Shown here: positions 26,306-34,360 of the stretch, in pieces
How the letters are laid out: each line of letters begins with the position of its first letter
How positions within the stretch are numbered: the first letter of the stretch is position 1
Assembly (NCBI GenBank): GCA_050257395.1
Contig: JBLMWU010000119.1
Location: 1 to 42,938, forward strand
From: JAIRTY01 sp050257395
Lineage (GTDB): Bacteria; Actinomycetota; Actinomycetes; Streptosporangiales; Streptosporangiaceae
DNA length: 42,938 nt
Reading direction: 5' to 3'
The notes under the pieces: generated by a model
What the model was told of the DNA's origin: nothing
The model's input: only the letters and a program-made list of their open reading frames with translations
The model's database searches: none
Translations under genes and position numbers: made by a program

Positions 26306-26575
26306 TCAGCCGGGCTGGTTCGTGCGCTGAGCCTCGGCCGGCTGCGCCTCAGCGGTGCTGGCCGGTGCGGGCGCGGGCGCCGCGAGCTGCTGCGGGGGGG
26401 CCGGGGCCGGGTTCGGCTGCTGGTCCTCCTCGCGCAGGCCGCGAGTCTCCGCCTTGAAGATCCGCATGGCCTGGCCCAGCGAGCGGGCGCTGCCGGGCAG
26501 GCGCTTGGCCCCGAACAGGAGCAGCACCACCACGAGCAGGATGAGGATATGCCAAGGGCTATCGAAAAGTCCCAT
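26306..26575 (-). CDS. tatA: Twin-arginine translocase subunit TatA
   Basis: The 89-residue protein has one N-terminal membrane helix (SPWHILILLVVVLLLFGAKRLPG), a hinge with FGAKRLP and an amphipathic helix (SARSLGQAMRIFKAETRGL). These are the classic marks of TatA, whose oligomers line the translocation path. The remaining half is a Pro/Ala/Gln-rich disordered tail. It lies directly ahead of tatC and after pafC, the usual actinomycete order. No tatB is seen nearby. Confidence 0.96.
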   Translation of the reverse strand: MGLFDSPWHILILLVVVLLLFGAKRLPGSARSLGQAMRIFKAETRGLREEDQQPNPAPAPPQQLAAPAPAPASTAEAQPAEAQRTNQPG

Positions 26576-26657
26576 ATCAGTCCTTGTCGGCGAGGAGCAC
26601 GCTCCCGCGCTGCGGGTTTACCTTCGGCCACATGTTACGCCCCCGCGCAAGCGCTTC

Positions 26658-27674
26658 CTACCGGCCGTGGCCGGTCTGCCCGCCGGCCTCCCCGTACTGG
26701 GCGAGCGCCTCGGCCGCCGCCGCCCGGACGCTGGCAGCCAGGTCAGCGGGCTCGAGGACCCGCCCGTCCTCGCCCAGCCGCAGGGCCAGCCGCCGGATCC
26801 AGCCGGCGTCCGGGGTCCGCAGGACCACCCGCAGGCGCCCTTCCCCGAGCTCGGTCACGCTTTCGCACGGGTAGTACTCCGCGACCCAGCGCCCCAGCGG
26901 CGCCAGCTCGACGACCACCCGCAGGTCGTCCGGGGACGGCTGGAAGAGGCCCTGGTCCACGTCGTGCGGGGCGGCGTCCCGGGGCACCTCGGCGGGCACG
27001 TCGAGCACCTCGATGCCGAGCACCCGGTCGAGCCGGAAGAGCCGGACGTCCTCTGCCCGGCGGCACCACCCCTCCAGGTAGGTGCGGCCCTCGACGGCCA
27101 GCAGCCGCATCGGGTCCACGTCCCGCTCGGTCGCCTCGTCCCGGCCCGGCACGTAGTAGGACAGGTGCACCCGGCGGCCCTGGGCCAGCGCGGCCTGCAG
27201 CTCGGTCAGCACGCTGTGCTCGGCGGGCCGGTCCACCTGGACGGCCACCTGGGCGCTGGGCGCGGCCGCTTCCCCGGCCGCCGCCTCCAGCTTGGCGATG
27301 GTCCGGCTGAGGGCGGCGCTGTCCCCCAGCCCGGCTGTCAGCTCCGCCAGCATCCGCAGGGCCACCAGCAGCGCGCTGGTCTCGTCCGCCCCGAGGCGGA
27401 GCGGCCGGTCCATCGACTCGGCCTGGCTGATCTCGATCTCGCCGCCCTCGTAGGACAGGTCGATCGGGCAGTACGGGTCCGGGGTGCGCAGCTCCACGCA
27501 CCACAGCATGTTCAGGTCATCGACCAGTTCCCGCTCGGTCAGCCCGAAGGCGGCCGCGGTCTCGGCCAGCCCCACGACCTTCCGGCTCATGACGTAGGGA
27601 ACCAGGGCCAGCAGCCGCTGCAGCCGGTCCGAGCTGGTCCTGGCCCCCGGGCCCGTCTTCCGGCCCTCGCTCAT
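26658..27674 (-). CDS. pafC: WYL-domain transcriptional regulator PafC
   Basis: The protein has 338 residues: an N-terminal HTH (LQRLLALVPYVMSRKVVGLAETAAAFGL, then LVDDLNMLWCV), a WYL domain (RRVHLSYYVPGRDEATERDVDPMRLLAVEGRTYLEGWCRRAEDVRLFRLDRV spans its core) and a C-terminal WCX domain. In mycobacteria PafB and PafC form a heterodimer that activates the LexA-independent DNA-damage response. The ATG at 27674 has GGGGGGA upstream and lies 13 bp after pafB, so the two genes are one unit. This copy keeps the Trp/Cys and Arg residues expected in the ligand pocket. Confidence 0.95.
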   Translation of the reverse strand: MSEGRKTGPGARTSSDRLQRLLALVPYVMSRKVVGLAETAAAFGLTERELVDDLNMLWCVELRTPDPYCPIDLSYEGGEIEISQAESMDRPLRLGADETSALLVALRMLAELTAGLGDSAALSRTIAKLEAAAGEAAAPSAQVAVQVDRPAEHSVLTELQAALAQGRRVHLSYYVPGRDEATERDVDPMRLLAVEGRTYLEGWCRRAEDVRLFRLDRVLGIEVLDVPAEVPRDAAPHDVDQGLFQPSPDDLRVVVELAPLGRWVAEYYPCESVTELGEGRLRVVLRTPDAGWIRRLALRLGEDGRVLEPADLAASVRAAAAEALAQYGEAGGQTGHGR

Positions 27675-27687
27675 GCCGTCCCCCCGC

Positions 27688-28638
27688 TCACGCCAGCGCC
27701 CCCTTGAGCCGTGCCATGACCGCGTCGCGCAGGTCGGCCGGCTCGAGCACGATCACGTCGGGGCCGAACGAGGCCACGTGCTCGGCGAACCAGCCGAGAT
27801 CGGAGTAGCTGGTCTCCACCAGGTCCCAGCCCGCGTTGCCGGGCTGCTGGCGGCTGGCATAGCGGCGCAGGCCGTACCCGGCGCCGGACCGCACCCGCAG
27901 CACGGCGGCCTGCCGCGGCTGGGCCGGCGTGTCCCACTCCCGGACCGCCTCGCGCACGTCGGTGCCCGGCGGCACGGTGACCGACCCCGGCGGCCCGCTG
28001 AACTCCACCGCCCCCTCGATCCGGCTCAGCCGGAACACCCGCATCGCGTCCCGGTCGGTGTCGTGCCCGGCGACGTACCAGCGCCCGTTCCGGTTCACCA
28101 CGCCCCAGGGCTCGAGGTGGCGGCGCTGGGCGTCACTCCGCCCGGCCGCCCGGTGACAGAAGGTGACGGGGCGGCGGTCGCGCACGGCCTGCCACAGGGC
28201 CCCGAACGACGCCTCCCCCGCCTGCAGCCGCGGCTCGATGCCGGGGGCGCTCACCTCGTCGGCGTCCACGCCGGCGGCCCGCAGCTTGAGCAGCGCGCCC
28301 GCGGCCGCGCCGGCCAGTTCCGCTTGCCGCCACACCCGCCCGGCCAGCGAGAGGACGGCGGCCTCGTCGGGCTCGAGCCGGATGTCCGGCAGCACGTAGT
28401 CCTGGCGGGAGATGCGGTAGCCCGGTTCCTCCTCCAGCCCGGAGTTGGTGCCGGTCTCCAGCGGGATGCCGAGCTCGCGGAGCTCTTCCTTGTCCCGCTC
28501 GAACATCCGCTTGAACGCGTCGAACGTGTCCGGGTAGCCGGGCACGGCGGCGCGGATCTGGGTGGCGGTGAGATAACGCTGGGTCGAGAGCAGGCAGACC
28601 ACCAGACTCAGCAGCCGCTCGGTCTTCCGCTTCGACAT
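27688..28638 (-). CDS. pafB: WYL-domain transcriptional regulator PafB
   Basis: This 316-residue partner of PafC begins MSKRKTERLLSLVVCLLSTQRYLTATQIRAAVPGY, the typical PafB opening with its winged helix. The WYL core has RPVTFCHRAAGRSDAQRRHLEPWGVVNRNGRWYVAGHDTDRDAMRVFRLSRI with the conserved WGVV and WYV elements. The end is a WCX-type domain. The gene leads the pafB-pafC-tatA-tatC block. Its upstream region has two direct AATTCTGC copies (28660-28667 and 28673-28680) of unknown role. Known PafBC function is activation of DNA repair genes, not of the proteasome itself. Confidence 0.95.
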   Translation of the reverse strand: MSKRKTERLLSLVVCLLSTQRYLTATQIRAAVPGYPDTFDAFKRMFERDKEELRELGIPLETGTNSGLEEEPGYRISRQDYVLPDIRLEPDEAAVLSLAGRVWRQAELAGAAAGALLKLRAAGVDADEVSAPGIEPRLQAGEASFGALWQAVRDRRPVTFCHRAAGRSDAQRRHLEPWGVVNRNGRWYVAGHDTDRDAMRVFRLSRIEGAVEFSGPPGSVTVPPGTDVREAVREWDTPAQPRQAAVLRVRSGAGYGLRRYASRQQPGNAGWDLVETSYSDLGWFAEHVASFGPDVIVLEPADLRDAVMARLKGALA

Positions 28639-28754
28639 AATCCCCCTTCCCGCCCTCCCAATTCTGCACCGTAATTCTGCCCTGGCCGGGCAGGTTCGGG
28701 CGACGCCCGGCGGTGAGCCGGCGCCGCCGCACCCGGTGCGCCGCGGCGGCGGGT

Positions 28755-28760
28755 TACCCT
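28755..28760 (+). promoter_or_regulatory. -10 box of a probable leaderless transcript
   Basis: TACCCT is followed by six bases and then the ATG at 28767. It supports this start over the longer frame open from 28713. Confidence 0.5.
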
Positions 28761-28766
28761 GCCGGG

Positions 28767-29867
28767 ATGATCCAGTGGCGCGACGGCGTCGTGACCGCGG
28801 TCCGGCGTGAGTGGCCGGGCGCGGTGGAACTGAGCGTGACCGCTGACGGCGGGGAGGTCCGCGCCCTGGCCTACCCGGCGCTGACCGGGCGGCCGGAGCC
28901 GGGCGACCGGGTCCTCCTCAACACCACCGCGCTCGCCCTGGGCCTGGGCACCGGCGGGTACGCGTTCGTGGTGGCCGTCCCGGACCGGCTGCCGTCCGAC
29001 CCCGCCCTGCCGGGGCATCTGGTCAAGGGCCGGTACACGCCGCTGCAGGCAGTCGTGCAGGGAGCCGACGAGCAGGGCTCGCCGCACCACACCCTGCTGG
29101 CGGAAGCCGACAGCCTGGACGGCATGCCGGTGGTCATCGCCGACCTGCACTCCGCGCTGCCCGCGGTGCTGGCCGGGCTGCGGGCGGACCGGCCCGGCGC
29201 GCGGGCCGTCTACGTGATGACCGACGGCGGCGCCCTGCCCGCCTGGTTCTCGATGACCTGCGCCGGCCTGCGCGAGGCAGGCTGGCTGGCCGGGACGGTG
29301 ACCTCCGGGCAGGCGTTCGGCGGCGACCTGGAGTCGGTGACGCTGCACACGGGCCTGCTCGCGGCCCGGCACGTGCTGGGCGCCGAGGTGGCCGTGGTCA
29401 CCCAGGGGCCCGGCAATCTCGGCACCGGCACCCGGTGGGGTTTCTCCGGGGTGGCGTGCGGCGAGGCCGTCAACGCGGCCGCGGTGCTGGGCGGCCGGCC
29501 GGTCGCCAGCCTGCGGGTCAGCGAGTCCGACCCGCGGCCGCGGCACCGCGGGGTCTCCCACCACAGCCTCACCGCCTACGGCCGGGTGGCGCTGGCCCGG
29601 GCCGACGTGGTGGTGCCCGGGCTGCCCGGCGAGTTCGGCACGCAGGTCGCCGGGCAGGCCGCGGCGCTGGCCGGGCGCCATAGGCTGGTGCGGGTGCCGG
29701 TGACCGGCCTGCGGGAGGCGCTGCGCGGCTGCCCGGTGCGGCTGTCCACCATGGGCCGGGACCTGACCGCGGACCCGGCCGCCTTCCTGGCGGCGGCCGC
29801 GGCGGGCCGGCACGCGGCCGCGCTGCTGGCCCCGCCGTCAGCCGCGGCAGGCCAGCCGCTGGCCTGA
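28767..29867 (+). CDS. DUF3866 family protein
   Basis: The protein has 366 residues. The motifs MIQWRDGVVTAV, LNTTALALGLGTGGYAFVVAV, GHLVKGRYTPLQAVV, YVMTDGGALPAWFS and SVTLHTGLLAARHVLGAEVAVVTQGPGNLGTGT with GFSGVACGEAVNAAAVL belong to the DUF3866 family of actinobacteria and some firmicutes. No biochemical function is known to me. The Gly-rich loops and conserved DGGALPAWFS suggest a Rossmann-like enzyme, but that is inference. The start fits a leaderless transcript. It is divergent from pafB and often lies near the paf/tat block in actinomycetes. Confidence 0.88.
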   Translation: MIQWRDGVVTAVRREWPGAVELSVTADGGEVRALAYPALTGRPEPGDRVLLNTTALALGLGTGGYAFVVAVPDRLPSDPALPGHLVKGRYTPLQAVVQGADEQGSPHHTLLAEADSLDGMPVVIADLHSALPAVLAGLRADRPGARAVYVMTDGGALPAWFSMTCAGLREAGWLAGTVTSGQAFGGDLESVTLHTGLLAARHVLGAEVAVVTQGPGNLGTGTRWGFSGVACGEAVNAAAVLGGRPVASLRVSESDPRPRHRGVSHHSLTAYGRVALARADVVVPGLPGEFGTQVAGQAAALAGRHRLVRVPVTGLREALRGCPVRLSTMGRDLTADPAAFLAAAAAGRHAAALLAPPSAAAGQPLA

Positions 29868-29922
29868 GATCCTTCGTAGTGAACGAGAAGCCCCCGGCCG
29901 GCCCCGGCAGGAAAGGAACCGT

Positions 29923-30468
29923 GTGCGACCCGAGACCCCGGCCGCCGGCGGGCAGCCCGGCCAGCGCGCCGCCCTGCGCTATGACCTGGAACGGGACGCC
30001 GTGCGGGTGGTGCTCACCGACGCGGGCGGCCGCGTCCTGCTGTTCCACGCGGTGACGGCGGACGTCGGCCCGGCCGGCTGGTGGGACCTGCCGGGTGGCG
30101 GGATCGACGACGGCGAGACCTACCTGGAAGCCGCGGTCCGCGAGGTCCGGGAAGAGACCGGCCTGGCGCTCGATCCCGCCCTGATCGGGCCGCCGGCCTG
30201 GCGGCGGGACTCCACCTGGCGCTCACGCGGGCAGCGGCGGCTGCAGCACGAGGTGGTGGTGGCGGCCACGGTGCCCGGCGACCGCCCGGAGATCTCCGTG
30301 GCCGGGCGCACTCCCTATGAGCTGGAGGTGTACGTGGCCAGCCGATGGTGGGAGCTGACCGAGATCCAGGCCAGCCGGGAGCGCTTCTATCCCGGCCGGC
30401 TGCCGGAGCTGCTGCCGGCGTTCCTGGCGGGCGAGCGCATCGACGAGCCCTTCGAATTCTGGAACTGA
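29923..30468 (+). CDS. Nudix hydrolase
   Basis: The protein has 181 residues. The Nudix box is complete: GGGIDDGETYLEAAVREVREETGL fits the Gx5Ex7REUxEExGU pattern, with the metal-binding REVREE helix. The fold follows with RRLQHEVVVAATVPG and YVASRWWELTEIQASRERFYPGRLP. It hydrolyses a nucleoside diphosphate linked to another group; the substrate cannot be told. The GTG start has AGGAAAGGAA upstream. The last 82 bp (30387-30468) lie antisense to the end of the next gene. Confidence 0.92.
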   Translation: MRPETPAAGGQPGQRAALRYDLERDAVRVVLTDAGGRVLLFHAVTADVGPAGWWDLPGGGIDDGETYLEAAVREVREETGLALDPALIGPPAWRRDSTWRSRGQRRLQHEVVVAATVPGDRPEISVAGRTPYELEVYVASRWWELTEIQASRERFYPGRLPELLPAFLAGERIDEPFEFWN

Positions 30469-32081
30469 GCACGTCCCAGGCTGGCCAGCAGGTTGCGGTG
30501 CCAGACCAGGATCACGCAGCCGGCGGCGTGGTAGGTGCGGGCGGGGCGGCCGAAGGTGGCGAGCACCTGCCGGCGCGGGGCGAACCCCGGGTAGCCCGGC
30601 CGGCCCGGGGCCAGCACCACGTAGTCCGCGGTCGCGCGCCGGGGGTCGTACCAGGCGGCGTCAGCCGCCCAGCGGCCAGCCGCGAGCCGGCCCCGGGCGG
30701 TGCGCACCGGCCGGATCCGCACCCGGCCGCCGGTGTCCGCCGTCACCACGCTGGCCGCCCAGTAGCCCGCCAGCCCGTCCCGCAGGTGCCGGGCGGCCAG
30801 CCAGGCCCCCAGCCGGTGGTACTCGGCGGTGGCGGCCGGGCGGGTCAGCCCGGTGGCCAGGCTGGCCAGGTATCCAGCCAGGATCAGCCCGGCGGCGAAC
30901 CCGGCCGCGAACCGGGCAGCAGGGTGGCGTGCGGGACTGCCCTGTCTGCCCAGCCACCGGGCAAGCCGGGGGCCGGCGAGGCGGCCGGCCAGGGCGGCGC
31001 ACAGCGGCAGCACCACGTCTATCTCCCGGGTGGCCGGGAGGGCGTGCGGCCGGTCGCTGATGGCATAGGCCACCACGTCGAGCAGCACTCCTGCCAGCAG
31101 GACCTGCGCGACCCGGTCGCCGCCGCGCCGGAAGCAGCGTGCTGCGAGGAACAGCGCCCAGGCTGCCAGGGCCACCCCGGCCAGGTGCGCGACGGCCAGC
31201 ACCGTGGCCAGTCCCGGGCGGGCGTCCGGGAAATCCGCGCCGAACAGCAGCAGCAGGCCCCGGCCGGTGACCGCCAGGTTGGTGAGCAGGTGGCCCGGCT
31301 TCACCGGCGCCACGTGGACCGGCGCGACCCGGAACCCGCCTGCCGCGGTGATGGCCCGCCCGGCCGCCGCGGCCAGCGCCGATCCGGCCAGCGCGGCGGC
31401 GGCCAGGCCGAGGTCGTACCGGCGGGCGCCGGCGCAGCCCCGCAGGCCCCGCAGGGCGCACACCCCCGCCAGCGGCAGCACGCCGATCCAGAAGGCCAGC
31501 GGGTCGGCCACCTGCGCCCAGCCCAGCACCAGCCCCACCGCCGCGGCCGCGGCGGGCCCTGGCCGGGCCCGGTCCAGGATCAGCCAGGCGGCCAGGACCG
31601 GCACGGCGGTGCCGAGGTGGTCCGGGGAGGAGAGCAGGATGTTGACACCCGGCCCCAGCTGCGGGGTGAGCAGCAGGCCCGCCGCCAGCGCCGCCCCGGC
31701 CCGGTTCGCCCGCCCCCGCCCGCTCAGCAGCCCGGCCAGGATCACCAGCAGCGTCATGGTCATCGCCGCGGCGATGTGCACCACCTCGGCGGTCAGCCCG
31801 GTGACGGCCGTCACCAGCAGGTACTGGGGCAGCTCGGTGGTGTAGAAGGACACGTCGGTCAGCTGCCAGCCGTGCAGCAGCAGGTTGCCGTGCAGCATGT
31901 CCCACGCCTGGAGCGTGTTGGCGGCCCCGTCCGAGTTGACGGCGCGGGTCTGGGACAGCCGCAGGAAACAGGCGAATAACGCCGCGGCCGCCAGCCCCAG
32001 CCCGGCCAGGCGGGCCCAGCGGCGGGCGGGCCGGGGGCGGGGTGCCCCGGTGCGCGCGGGCTCGGCCTCTGTGCGGGTCAT
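30387..32081 (-). CDS. Polytopic membrane protein, GT-C glycosyltransferase-like
   Basis: This 564-residue protein has about ten or more predicted membrane segments. A first helix (LAGLGLAAAALFACFLRL) is followed by an extracytoplasmic loop with VNSDGAANTLQAWDMLHGN, whose Asp/Glu-type pattern resembles the acidic first loop of GT-C enzymes. Most later helices are Ala/Leu/Gly-rich. The soluble C-terminal part (VVTADTGGRVRIRPVRTA onward) is periplasmic-like. GT-C proteins transfer sugars from polyprenyl phosphates outside the membrane, but no catalytic site is proven here. The stop at 30387 lies inside the convergent Nudix gene, so the last 27 residues are encoded antisense to it and may not be under selection. 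Confidence 0.78.
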   Translation of the reverse strand: MTRTEAEPARTGAPRPRPARRWARLAGLGLAAAALFACFLRLSQTRAVNSDGAANTLQAWDMLHGNLLLHGWQLTDVSFYTTELPQYLLVTAVTGLTAEVVHIAAAMTMTLLVILAGLLSGRGRANRAGAALAAGLLLTPQLGPGVNILLSSPDHLGTAVPVLAAWLILDRARPGPAAAAAVGLVLGWAQVADPLAFWIGVLPLAGVCALRGLRGCAGARRYDLGLAAAALAGSALAAAAGRAITAAGGFRVAPVHVAPVKPGHLLTNLAVTGRGLLLLFGADFPDARPGLATVLAVAHLAGVALAAWALFLAARCFRRGGDRVAQVLLAGVLLDVVAYAISDRPHALPATREIDVVLPLCAALAGRLAGPRLARWLGRQGSPARHPAARFAAGFAAGLILAGYLASLATGLTRPAATAEYHRLGAWLAARHLRDGLAGYWAASVVTADTGGRVRIRPVRTARGRLAAGRWAADAAWYDPRRATADYVVLAPGRPGYPGFAPRRQVLATFGRPARTYHAAGCVILVWHRNLLASLGRAQFQNSKGSSMRSPARNAGSSSGSRPG

Positions 32082-32193
32082 GCCCAGCAGGATGCCAAGG
32101 ACCCTGCGGCGGCGCTGCGCAACGCACCGAACGGGCCGCCGCCGCGCCCGGCAATGGGAAGATTGCCCGGCAACGCGGCCCGCGCCTGACGCG

Positions 32194-32228
32194 GCGCGGG
32201 GACCGGTCCGCCGGACCGGTCCCCGCGC
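32194..32228 (-). terminator. Strong hairpin terminator after the FKBP gene
   Basis: GCGCGGGGACCGGTCC (32194-32209) pairs over 16 perfect base pairs with GGACCGGTCCCCGCGC (32213-32228), with a 3-base loop. It lies 35 bp past the FKBP stop and separates it from the GT-C gene. There is no U-tract. Confidence 0.75.
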
Positions 32229-32262
32229 TCTGTGCCTGCCCGGCTGGCAGGCCGTGCCGAAC

Positions 32263-33219
32263 TCAGCGGGCCGGCTGGCCCGGGCCGACCGCGCCGACGA
32301 CGTCCACCGCGAACACCAGGGTGTCGGTGCCCTTGATGCCCGCCTGCGCCTGGCCGGTCTTGCCGTAGCCGTCGGCGGGCGGGATCACCAGCAGCACCCG
32401 GCTGCCCACGGTCTGGCCCAGCAGGCCCTTGTCCCAGCCGGGGATGACCTGGCTGGGCGTGCTGCCGATCCGGAAGCTGAAGGGCTGGCCCCGCTTCCAG
32501 GACGCGTCGAAGATCTTCTTGCTCTGCCAGATCTCGCCCACGTACTGCACGACCACGGTGTCGCCCTTCTGGATCGCCGGGCCCGTGCCCTTGATCAGGG
32601 TCTTGGCCACCAGCGTGGACGGCGGCTTGCCGGAGGGGATCGTGATCTGCGGCTGGCTGCCCGTGGCCGCGCTCACCTTGGGCAGGTTCCCGCCGCCGCC
32701 GGACACCTGCTGGCCGGACGCGGACGCCTTCGGCGAGAACTCCTTGAGCATGTCCACCACGAACACGAGCGTGTCGGTCGGCTTCACGCCCGCCTGCGGG
32801 TTGCCGTTCTTGCCGTAACCCTGGGCCGGCGGCACGACGGCCAGCACCCGGCTGCCCATCTTCTGGCCGACCAGGGCCGTCTCCAGGCCCGGCAGCAGCG
32901 GCCCGGCGAACAGCTGCGGGTTCTTGGTGGCGAAGGTGCTCTGCGCCAGCCGGTGGGACGTCCCGCTCCAGATGTAGACGGCGTAGTTGCCGATGAACGC
33001 GTCGGACTTGGTCAGCGCCGGGCCGCTGCCGTGCACCAGCGTCTTGACCGTGAGCGAGCTGCCCGCCTTCGAGGACGGGATCTTGACCGAAGGCTGGCTG
33101 CCGAACCCTCCGGACACCGCGACGTTCGAGGCGGACGACTGGGAGGACGAGGAGCCGCACCCCGCCAGCGCGGCCACCGCCAGCAGCGGAACGGAGATCA
33201 TGAGTGCGATACGTCGCAT
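32263..33219 (-). CDS. Lipoprotein with two tandem FKBP peptidyl-prolyl isomerase domains
   Basis: The protein has 318 residues. A lipobox (PLLAVAALAGC) puts the lipidated Cys at 21. Two FKBP units cover roughly 45-160 and 190-310. The second is canonical (VVVQYVGEIW, KIFDASW, QVIPGWDKGLLGQTVGSRVLLVIPP). The first lacks several of these (YAVYIWSGTSHRLAQSTF, LLPGLETALVGQ), so it may be a chaperone-like rather than catalytic unit. Such proteins fold exported proteins at proline bonds outside the cell. The ATG at 33219 has AAGG six bases upstream. FKBP genes often lie between pafA and pafB in actinomycetes, as here. Confidence 0.93.
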   Translation of the reverse strand: MRRIALMISVPLLAVAALAGCGSSSSQSSASNVAVSGGFGSQPSVKIPSSKAGSSLTVKTLVHGSGPALTKSDAFIGNYAVYIWSGTSHRLAQSTFATKNPQLFAGPLLPGLETALVGQKMGSRVLAVVPPAQGYGKNGNPQAGVKPTDTLVFVVDMLKEFSPKASASGQQVSGGGGNLPKVSAATGSQPQITIPSGKPPSTLVAKTLIKGTGPAIQKGDTVVVQYVGEIWQSKKIFDASWKRGQPFSFRIGSTPSQVIPGWDKGLLGQTVGSRVLLVIPPADGYGKTGQAQAGIKGTDTLVFAVDVVGAVGPGQPAR

Positions 33220-33343
33220 GGGAAACCTTGTCGTCGGGGTCATATCGGAGGCCGGACCTCGGGCTCAGGCCATATTCAGTCACCCGTAACGGCCGGGCAA
33301 GCAAAGCCAGCGTACCGGCCGGACCTTGCTGGCAGTGCCGCGC

Positions 33344-34360
33344 TCAAATCAAACCGGCCGCGACGGCGGCGGCGATCCACGGGATCACCTCGTCGAGCAT
33401 GTCCGCGAGCGTCGTGCCCGCCTCGAACCCGAGCATCCGCCGGGCCTTGCCGGTCGCGGGCACCCGGCGCTGCACGTCGTGCGGGAACGGCTCGTCGTGG
33501 ACGATCCGCAGCGGCTCGCGCGGGCCCTTGACCTTCCGCCAGATCAGCTCGGCGAGCTCCCGCACGGTCGTGCCCTGGCTGGTGGAGATGTTGAAATCCT
33601 CACACTGCGCGGCCGGGTGCGTCATCGCGGTGACGATGCCCCGGGCCAGGTCCCCGCCGTAGGTGTAGTGGCGGACCTGCTCCCCGGAGCCGAGGATGTG
33701 CAGCGGGTCCTGGCCCTTGATCACCTTCTGCACGAGGTCGGGGACGACATGGCTCATGGCCAGCTTGACGTCCCCGGAGAGGATCTCCCGCCCGCCGATG
33801 GCCCGGGTCTCCCCCGTGCCCACGCAGTTGAAGGGCCGGACGATGGTGAACGGCAGCCCGTACTGGTCCCAGGCGGCCTGCGCGAAGTACTCCACCGCGA
33901 GCTTCTGGAAGCCGTAGGAGGAGCGCGGCGGCGGGATGCGCCGCTGCTGGCCCTCGGCGGACGGCCAGCTGTCCGCGCTCTCGAACACCATCGAGGAGGA
34001 CAGGTAGGTCACTTTGCGCAGGGTGCCGTCCTGGTGCGCGGCGATCGCGGCGTCGCACGCCGCGGCCGTGATCCGCTCGTTGGCGGCCAGCAGGTCGTAG
34101 GCGTAGCTGTGGAAGTACGCGATGCCGCCGATCATCGCGGCCCCGGCGATGAAATGCTCACAGCCGTCCAGCAGGCCGGTCACCAGGTCCACGTCCCGCG
34201 CGTCGCCCGCCACGAGCCGGTAGCCGGGCAGCTCCGGGCTGCTCACCGGCCCGTACTTGGAGAAGTTGTCCAGGCCCACCACCTCGTGCCCGCGGGCCAG
34301 CAGCTCCTGCACCAGGTAGCCGCCGATGAACCCGGCCGCGCCGGTGACCAGCACTTTCAT
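33344..34360 (-). CDS. NAD-dependent nucleotide-sugar epimerase/dehydratase (extended SDR)
   Basis: The protein has 338 residues. The Rossmann motif TGAAGFIGGYLVQELLARGHEV is at the N-terminus. The catalytic region has YLSSSMVFESADSW and SSYGFQKLAVEYFAQ (the YxxxK motif is YGFQK). A sugar-binding half follows with FTIVRPFNCVGTGE and YGGDLARGIVTAMTH. It probably epimerises or dehydrates an activated sugar. The ATG overlaps the GT2 stop by four bases (ATGA), so it is the third gene of the cassette. The precise sugar is not readable. Confidence 0.92.
   Translation of the reverse strand: MKVLVTGAAGFIGGYLVQELLARGHEVVGLDNFSKYGPVSSPELPGYRLVAGDARDVDLVTGLLDGCEHFIAGAAMIGGIAYFHSYAYDLLAANERITAAACDAAIAAHQDGTLRKVTYLSSSMVFESADSWPSAEGQQRRIPPPRSSYGFQKLAVEYFAQAAWDQYGLPFTIVRPFNCVGTGETRAIGGREILSGDVKLAMSHVVPDLVQKVIKGQDPLHILGSGEQVRHYTYGGDLARGIVTAMTHPAAQCEDFNISTSQGTTVRELAELIWRKVKGPREPLRIVHDEPFPHDVQRRVPATGKARRMLGFEAGTTLADMLDEVIPWIAAAVAAGLI

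Noticed and set aside
24003..26330. Plus-strand open frame of 775 codons opposite helicase and tatC
   Set aside because: Low-complexity product running across two real genes and their gap; no family features.
28660..28680. AATTCTGC direct repeats upstream of pafB as a PafBC binding site
   Set aside because: They do not resemble the PafBC-dependent promoter motif known from mycobacteria; two 8-bp copies are too little evidence for an operator.
30345..31979. Plus-strand open frame of 544 codons opposite the GT-C-like gene
   Set aside because: Gln/Gly/Arg-rich shadow frame; the minus strand has the membrane-protein pattern.
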